Source: Leifsonia sp. AG29
GTDB taxonomy: Bacteria > Actinomycetota > Actinomycetes > Actinomycetales > Microbacteriaceae
NCBI RefSeq assembly: GCF_009765225.1
Contig: NZ_VMSF01000001.1
Coordinates: forward strand, 1,922,001-1,986,000
DNA length: 64,000 nt
Reading direction: 5' to 3'
The notes below the pieces were generated by a model. The model did not search any database. It was given only the letters and a program-made list of their open reading frames with translations, and was not told where the DNA came from. Positions 60,262-64,000 of the stretch are shown here, piece after piece (position 1 is the stretch's first letter; each line of letters opens with the position of its first letter). A program made the position numbers and the translations under genes.

Positions 60262-60457
60262 GGAGGATGATTCTCGTTCGGCCGGAGCGGTGCTCCTCCG
60301 AAGGCCGTGACACGCCGGAGGCCGGGAGCATTCTCCTCCCTCGCCGACCTCTGACCGCCGCCTGCGGCCTGTCGAGCACGGAGGAAGAATGCGCCCGAAC
60401 GGCGGCTGGCGCGGTGATCGGAGGAAGTCTGGTCGCGCAGCGCGCCGACCATCCTCC
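60262..60457. repeat. Second inverted-repeat family after parA (GGAGGA elements)
   Basis: The 345-base gap 60168-60512 has no convincing gene. It holds five elements beginning GGAGGA: plus strand at 60262, 60380 and 60420, minus strand ending at 60339 and 60457. Elements at 60380 and on the minus strand at 60339 share GGAGGA(A)GAATGC(G/T)CCCG. The last two form a hairpin, GGTCGCGC with GCGCCGACC around AGC, bounded by GGAGGA and TCCTCC. It could end the converging parA and MerR transcripts. Confidence 0.65.
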
Positions 60458-60512
60458 GTACCCGGCCGAGGTTCGGCGCCGATCGTGGGAGTGACCTCCC
60501 GGCGCGGCAGGT

Positions 60513-61064
60513 CTAGGAGGCGCGAGTGCGCGCCGCGCGCCGAGCCGCGAGCTCGTCCATCGCGTCGGTCTGCGTGTCGAGCTCGACCAGGCTGGACTCC
60601 ACCTCGCGGAGCACCTTGCCGACGGCGATGCCGAACACGCCTTGGCCCCGGCTCACGAGGTCGATGACCTCGTCGTCGGAGGTGCACAGGTAGACGCTCG
60701 CACCGTCGCTCATGAGCGTCGTCTGGGCGAGGTCGTTCACACCGGCCTCGCGCAGCTGGTTGACGGCCGTGCGGATCTGCTGGAGCGAGATGCCGGTGTC
60801 GAGGAGGCGCTTGACGAGCTTGAGGACGAGGATGTCGCGGAACCCGTAGAGACGCTGCGAGCCGGACCCGGCCGCACCGCGGACGGTCGGCTCGACGAGA
60901 CCGGTGCGAGCCCAGTAGTCGAGCTGGCGGTAGGAGATGCCGGCCGCGCGCGCGGCGACGGCGCCCCGGTAGCCGTTCGCGTCGTCCATCTCGGGAAGAC
61001 CGTCGGTGAAGAGCAGACCCAGGTCGTACCGGGCGGCGCCGTCGTCACGGCTCAATTCGCTCAT
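60513..61064 (-). CDS. MerR family regulator, Rv1830-like
   Basis: MerR-type activator or repressor of 183 residues. N-terminal winged helix with GYRGAVAARAAGISYRQLDYWARTGLVEPTVR and SGSQRLYGFRDILVLKLVKRLLDTGISLQQIR, then a dimerisation and regulatory part (SDGASVYLC, GQGVFGIAVGKVLRE). Closely resembles Rv1830, reported to affect mycobacterial growth and division. ATG start at 61064. The pair with FtsR and GarA (Rv1827-Rv1828-Rv1830 order in mycobacteria) is retained. No ligand cysteine pattern typical of metal sensors was seen. Confidence 0.93.
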   Translation of the reverse strand: MSELSRDDGAARYDLGLLFTDGLPEMDDANGYRGAVAARAAGISYRQLDYWARTGLVEPTVRGAAGSGSQRLYGFRDILVLKLVKRLLDTGISLQQIRTAVNQLREAGVNDLAQTTLMSDGASVYLCTSDDEVIDLVSRGQGVFGIAVGKVLREVESSLVELDTQTDAMDELAARRAARTRAS

Positions 61065-61215
61065 GCTGTTCGCCTCTCGCCCGGATTCTGTGGTCGCGCC
61101 GATGAGGGCGCTTCATCAACGGTACCCATGTGGGGCGACGCGGGCAACGACATCGGCCCAATCGGGGTCGGCGTGTCGGAGCTGCGCCGGGCCGACCGTG
61201 GCCGCAGCGGCGGGC

Positions 61216-61911
61216 TCAGGGACGGATGCGCGCGAGTGCCGCGCGGATGATGCTCGCCCGGACCACGTCGAGCTGGTCCGCGATCTCGCGGGCGAGCTCG
61301 GCCGTCTGCGCCTTGCTGCTGACCGCGCCGCGGCGAGCGATCGGCACGAGCGCGGTCTCGATGAGCCCGATCTCCCGTTCGGCGGCCGCACGGAAGCCGC
61401 GGAGGTGCCGCGGTTCGATGCCGTTCCGACCGAGCTCGCCGAGGGCGCGGAGAACGGTCAGCGCCTCCTCGCCGTACACGTCGGCGGGGGCGATCAGCGA
61501 GGCGCTCACCGCCTCCTGCAGCAGCTCGGCGTCGGCTTCGGCCTCGCGCAGCAGCTCATCGCGCTGGAACCGGCGGCCCGCCGGGAGCATGGAGGGACCC
61601 GCCTGGCCGGAACCGGGCATCGGCGGCTCGAGGCCGGCATCGAGGTCGGCCAGGTACTTCTTGATGACCTTGAGCGGGAGATAGTGGTCGCGCTGCATCG
61701 CGAGCACGGTCCGGAGCCGCTCGACGTCGGCCGGCGAGAACTTGCGGTAGCCCGACGCGGTGCGGGAGGGGGCCACGAGTCCGCGCTCCTCGAGGAAGCG
61801 CAGCTTCGACGAGGACAGGTCAGGGAACTCCGGCGTCAGCCGGGCCAGCACCTGGCCGATGCTGAGCAGGGCGGGCGAGGCGGCCGATACCCTCGCAGCG
61901 GGCCGCGCCAC
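61216..61911 (-). CDS. ftsR: MerR family regulator FtsR (Rv1828-like)
   Basis: MerR-type regulator of 231 residues. N-terminal part LSIGQVLARLTPEFPDLSSSKLRFLEERGLVAPSRT, then GYRKFSPADVERLRTVLAMQRDHYLPLKVIKKYL; the longer C-terminal part has predicted helices. The protein matches Rv1828/FtsR, shown in corynebacteria to activate ftsZ; function here is inferred from similarity. The GTG at 61911 overlaps the FHA stop by one base (TAGTG), so the two are co-transcribed. Confidence 0.93.
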   Translation of the reverse strand: MARPAARVSAASPALLSIGQVLARLTPEFPDLSSSKLRFLEERGLVAPSRTASGYRKFSPADVERLRTVLAMQRDHYLPLKVIKKYLADLDAGLEPPMPGSGQAGPSMLPAGRRFQRDELLREAEADAELLQEAVSASLIAPADVYGEEALTVLRALGELGRNGIEPRHLRGFRAAAEREIGLIETALVPIARRGAVSSKAQTAELAREIADQLDVVRASIIRAALARIRP

Positions 61912-62411
61912 TAGCCGTTCGCCGCGGCGGCGAGGTCTTGGCGGGAGGCGTAGAACGTGAGCCGGAACTTGCCGATCTGGACCTCGGCCGCGTCGGCGAG
62001 CAGGGCGCTCTCGATGCGGACGCCGTCGTAGTACGTGCCGTTCAGCGAGCCGAGGTCGCGCACCTCGAACGCCGTGCCGCGCCGGGTGAACTCGGCGTGC
62101 CGCCGGGAGACGGTGACGTCGTCGAGGAAGATGTCGGCGTTCGGATGGCGGCCGGCGGTCGTGACGTCGGCGTCGAGGAGGAAGCGGGCACCCGTGTTCG
62201 GGCCGCGCCGCACCACGAGCAGGGCGGAGCCCGACGGCAGCGCGGCGATCGCCTCCTGCTCCTCCGGGGAGATCTCGCCGGCGGGGTACATCTTCGACAC
62301 GAAGTCCTCGCCGAAGCGGGCGGTCGTGTCCTCGTTCCCTGTCGCGGATTCACGCAGGGGGTTGTTCGCAGCGTCGTCCGCCGGACCGGGGAACTGGTTC
62401 TCGTCAGGCAC
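61911..62411 (-). CDS. garA: FHA domain protein, GarA/OdhI-like
   Basis: Phospho-dependent regulator of 2-oxoglutarate and glutamate metabolism. 166 residues: N-terminal region with the double-threonine motif EDTTARF (T29, T30), matching the ETTSVF site phosphorylated by PknB/PknG in GarA, then an FHA domain (about 75-160) with GRHPNADIFLDD, SRRHAEF and GSLNGTYYD. The unphosphorylated form binds 2-oxoglutarate dehydrogenase and glutamate dehydrogenase in mycobacteria. GTG 62411 has GAGGAGG six bases upstream and overlaps the pgsA end by eight bases. Confidence 0.93.
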   Translation of the reverse strand: MPDENQFPGPADDAANNPLRESATGNEDTTARFGEDFVSKMYPAGEISPEEQEAIAALPSGSALLVVRRGPNTGARFLLDADVTTAGRHPNADIFLDDVTVSRRHAEFTRRGTAFEVRDLGSLNGTYYDGVRIESALLADAAEVQIGKFRLTFYASRQDLAAAANG

Positions 62412-63078
62412 CGTCAACCTCCTCTTGGTCCAGCGTATCGGATCGCCGGGCGCTGTCATCGGCCGGAAGCCGGATTACCCGTGCGGTTTCGACGATGTAC
62501 ACGACGCCGGCCCACCAGTAGAGGAAGGCGCCCCACAGGGCGAAGGCCCAGCCGACCGGCAGCGAGACGGGCGCGAGCGAGGCGAACGCCTCCCCCAGCA
62601 TGAGCAGCGGGATCGCCCAGAACAGGCAGAAGGTGGCGACCTTGCCCAGGTGGTGCACGGGCAGCGGCCCGAACCCGTGATTGGCGAGGATCACGCCCAG
62701 CACCGCCAGCATGACGTCGCGCGCGACGATGATCGCGACCAGCCACCACGGGATGACCTCGCGCCACGCGAGCCCCACGAGCGCGGCGAAGATGTAGAGG
62801 CGGTCGGCCGCCGGGTCGAGGAGCTGCCCGAGCCGCGACACCTGGTGCAGGCGCCGGGCGAGATAGCCGTCGAGGAAGTCGGTGATGCTGGAGACGACGA
62901 GCACGAGGAGGGCGAAGCCGTCCTCGCCGACGACGATGAGCCAGAGGAACACCGGCACCAGCGCGAGCCGGAAGAAGCTGAGGACGTTCGGGATCGTCCA
63001 GACGCGGGCGCTGACAGTCGCGACCGGCGTCTCGACCGGCCCCCTCGCCTCCGGTCCGGAGGCTGTCCCACCATCCAC
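62404..63078 (-). CDS. CDP-alcohol phosphatidyltransferase (PgsA-like)
   Basis: Membrane enzyme joining a CDP-diacylglycerol to an alcohol, probably glycerol-3-phosphate. 224 residues with about six membrane helices and the family motif DG-x2-AR-x8-G-x3-D-x3-D, read here as DGYLARR, RLGQLLDPAADR. It is the first gene of a leftward operon with the FHA and FtsR genes. GTG 63078 lies eight bases after a TAGACT box and has no ribosome binding site, suggesting a leaderless message. Alcohol specificity (glycerol-P, inositol-P or other) cannot be read from the motif. Confidence 0.9.
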   Translation of the reverse strand: MDGGTASGPEARGPVETPVATVSARVWTIPNVLSFFRLALVPVFLWLIVVGEDGFALLVLVVSSITDFLDGYLARRLHQVSRLGQLLDPAADRLYIFAALVGLAWREVIPWWLVAIIVARDVMLAVLGVILANHGFGPLPVHHLGKVATFCLFWAIPLLMLGEAFASLAPVSLPVGWAFALWGAFLYWWAGVVYIVETARVIRLPADDSARRSDTLDQEEVDGA

Positions 63079-63086
63079 GGGATACG

Positions 63087-63092
63087 AGTCTA
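63087..63092 (-). promoter_or_regulatory. Putative -10 box of pgsA-garA-ftsR
   Basis: TAGACT on the minus strand ends eight bases before the GTG at 63078. The same hexamer precedes the PASTA kinase GTG at seven bases. Confidence 0.45.
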
Positions 63093-63105
63093 GTGAGGTC
63101 CTAGG

Positions 63106-63948
63106 ATGACGGGCGTGGAGCCCATCGCGATCTGCCTCGTCGTCCTCGCCGCGGCCTGCCTGCTCACCTGGGTGCTGTCGCTGATCACCGGCGAGCACTC
63201 CTGGGTCGACCGCATCTGGTCGGTCGTTCCCGTCGTGTACGTCTGGGTGTTCGCCGGTGCGGCCGGCCTCGGGGACGCGCGCCTCGACCTCGTCGCCGCG
63301 CTCGTCACCCTGTGGGGCGCCCGGCTGACGTTCAACTTCGCCCGCAAGGGCGGATACCGCCCGGGCGGCGAGGACTACCGCTGGGAGGTGCTGCGCGGCC
63401 GGATGCGGCCCGCCGCCTTCCAGGTGTTCAACCTCCTGTTCATCGTGATCTACCAGAACGTGCTCCTCCTGCTGATCGCCCTGCCGGCCTGGACCGCGTA
63501 CCTCCATCGGTCTCCGTTCGGTCCGCTCGACGTCGTGCTCGCGATCGTGTTCCTCGCGTTGCTCCTCGGCGAGACCGTGGCCGATCAGCAGCAGTGGCGG
63601 TTCCAGCAGTGGAAGAAGCGGGAGGCCGCGGCCGGCCGCGTGCCGTCGCCGCGGTTCCTGCAGAGCGGGCTGTTCCGGTACTCGCGCCACCCCAACTTCT
63701 TCTTCGAGCAGGCGCAGTGGTGGGTGGTCTTCCTCTTCGGCTGCGTCGCGGCCGGCTCGCTCCTGCAGTGGACCGTCATCGGACCGCTTCTGCTCACCGG
63801 ACTGTTCGTCGGCTCCACGGTCTTCACCGAGAGCATCTCGCGGTCGCGGTACCCGGAGTACGCCGCCTATCAGGCGCGAACCTCGCCGGTGGTCCCCTGG
63901 TTCCCCGGACGGGGGAAGGACGCGCGCATGTGGTCGGAGTCGAGGTAG
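63106..63948 (+). CDS. DUF1295 family membrane protein (steroid 5-alpha reductase-like)
   Basis: Polytopic membrane protein of 280 residues with about six hydrophobic segments. Seen: DRIWSVVPVVYVW, LVTLWGARLTFNFARKGGYRPGGEDYRWEVLR, VADQQQWRFQQWK and the C-terminal LFRYSRHPNFFFEQAQWW motif shared with steroid reductases and isoprenylcysteine methyltransferases; SRSRYPEYAAYQ follows. ATG at 63106 with GAGG seven bases upstream. Divergent from pgsA across 27 bases. The substrate is unknown; the fold family reduces or methylates hydrophobic substrates. Confidence 0.88.
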   Translation: MTGVEPIAICLVVLAAACLLTWVLSLITGEHSWVDRIWSVVPVVYVWVFAGAAGLGDARLDLVAALVTLWGARLTFNFARKGGYRPGGEDYRWEVLRGRMRPAAFQVFNLLFIVIYQNVLLLLIALPAWTAYLHRSPFGPLDVVLAIVFLALLLGETVADQQQWRFQQWKKREAAAGRVPSPRFLQSGLFRYSRHPNFFFEQAQWWVVFLFGCVAAGSLLQWTVIGPLLLTGLFVGSTVFTESISRSRYPEYAAYQARTSPVVPWFPGRGKDARMWSESR

Positions 63949-64000
63949 TCGGCGACGCCGATCATGACCAGGCTGAAGACGATCTGCTCGGTCACCATCC
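63870..64000 (-). CDS. C-terminal fragment of an unidentified leftward gene
   Basis: An open reading frame enters from the right edge and stops with TGA at 63872-63870; the visible end contains EQIVFSLVMIGVADYLDSD and a basic tail. Its third codon positions are almost all G or C, in the part after 63948 as well, which supports real coding. It would overlap the 3' end of the convergent DUF1295 gene by 79 bases, which is large but possible. The family was not recognised. Confidence 0.5.
   Translation of the reverse strand, partial: MVTEQIVFSLVMIGVADYLDSDHMRASFPRPGNQGTTGEVRA

Overview
The window is a high-GC (about 70 % by eye, GC3 near saturation) chromosomal segment of an actinobacterium. Gene content and order point to Microbacteriaceae (Leifsonia-like); that family assignment is inference. 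There is an actinobacterial bcc-aa3 respiratory chain with CtaF and a dihaem QcrC, a dcw cluster lacking ftsA but holding sepF, yggT and divIVA/wag31, a GarA-type FHA protein, an FtsR-type MerR regulator and a PASTA-domain Ser/Thr kinase. Many starts are GTG or TTG and several look leaderless. No rRNA, tRNA, IS element, prophage or CRISPR was recognised.

Layout. (1) 1-1.9 kb: the 5' part of dhaK, then trpD. (2) 2.0-10.4 kb: respiration. ctaE-qcrC-qcrA-qcrB runs rightward and ctaC-ctaD-ctaF leftward, the two converging on a lone RlmA(II)/TlrB-like rRNA methyltransferase between two strong terminators. (3) 10.5-17.4 kb: housekeeping genes: erpA, an M20 peptidase, a DUF3043 membrane protein, an RNase HI fused to an NTF2-like domain, pyrD, nrdR, hisD and a flavin reductase. 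(4) 17.4-41.5 kb: one long leftward block with dnaE, rluD-type synthase, lspA, divIVA, yggT, sepF, yggS, ftsZ, ftsQ, murC, murG, ftsW, murD, mraY, murF, murE, ftsI, ftsL, rsmH, mraZ and a DUF3040 gene. From murE to murG the genes overlap by a few bases, so they are probably translationally coupled; mraZ is preceded by three direct repeats of its own presumed operator. (5) 41.5-51.5 kb: polyprenyl synthase, Rv2175c-like regulator, LysM/lysozyme-like wall protein, PASTA kinase, class II DAHP synthase, acyltransferase, ROK glucokinase and FadD15-like ligase. From memory, blocks 4 and 5 follow much of the order of Mycobacterium tuberculosis Rv2145c-Rv2187, and block 2 that of Rv2192c-Rv2204c. (6) 51.5-53.0 kb: an accessory island, a Vsr/DUF559-type nuclease gene between two arrays of an interrupted palindrome (ATTCG-TGC-CGAAT, eleven copies). 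(7) 53.0-64.0 kb: an epimerase, def, a MinD-like ATPase, pyc, an orphan ParA, two MerR regulators, a GarA-like FHA gene, pgsA, a DUF1295 membrane protein and the end of a further leftward gene.

Working together: MraZ, RsmH, the Mur enzymes, FtsI/L/Q/W/Z, SepF and Wag31 make and position the septal wall, while the PASTA kinase, the Rv2175c-like protein, FtsR and GarA are plausible signalling layers on growth, division and central metabolism. The least explained parts are the palindrome array with its nuclease, the second inverted-repeat family after parA, the odd MurE specificity motif, and the lone low-GC3 methyltransferase.
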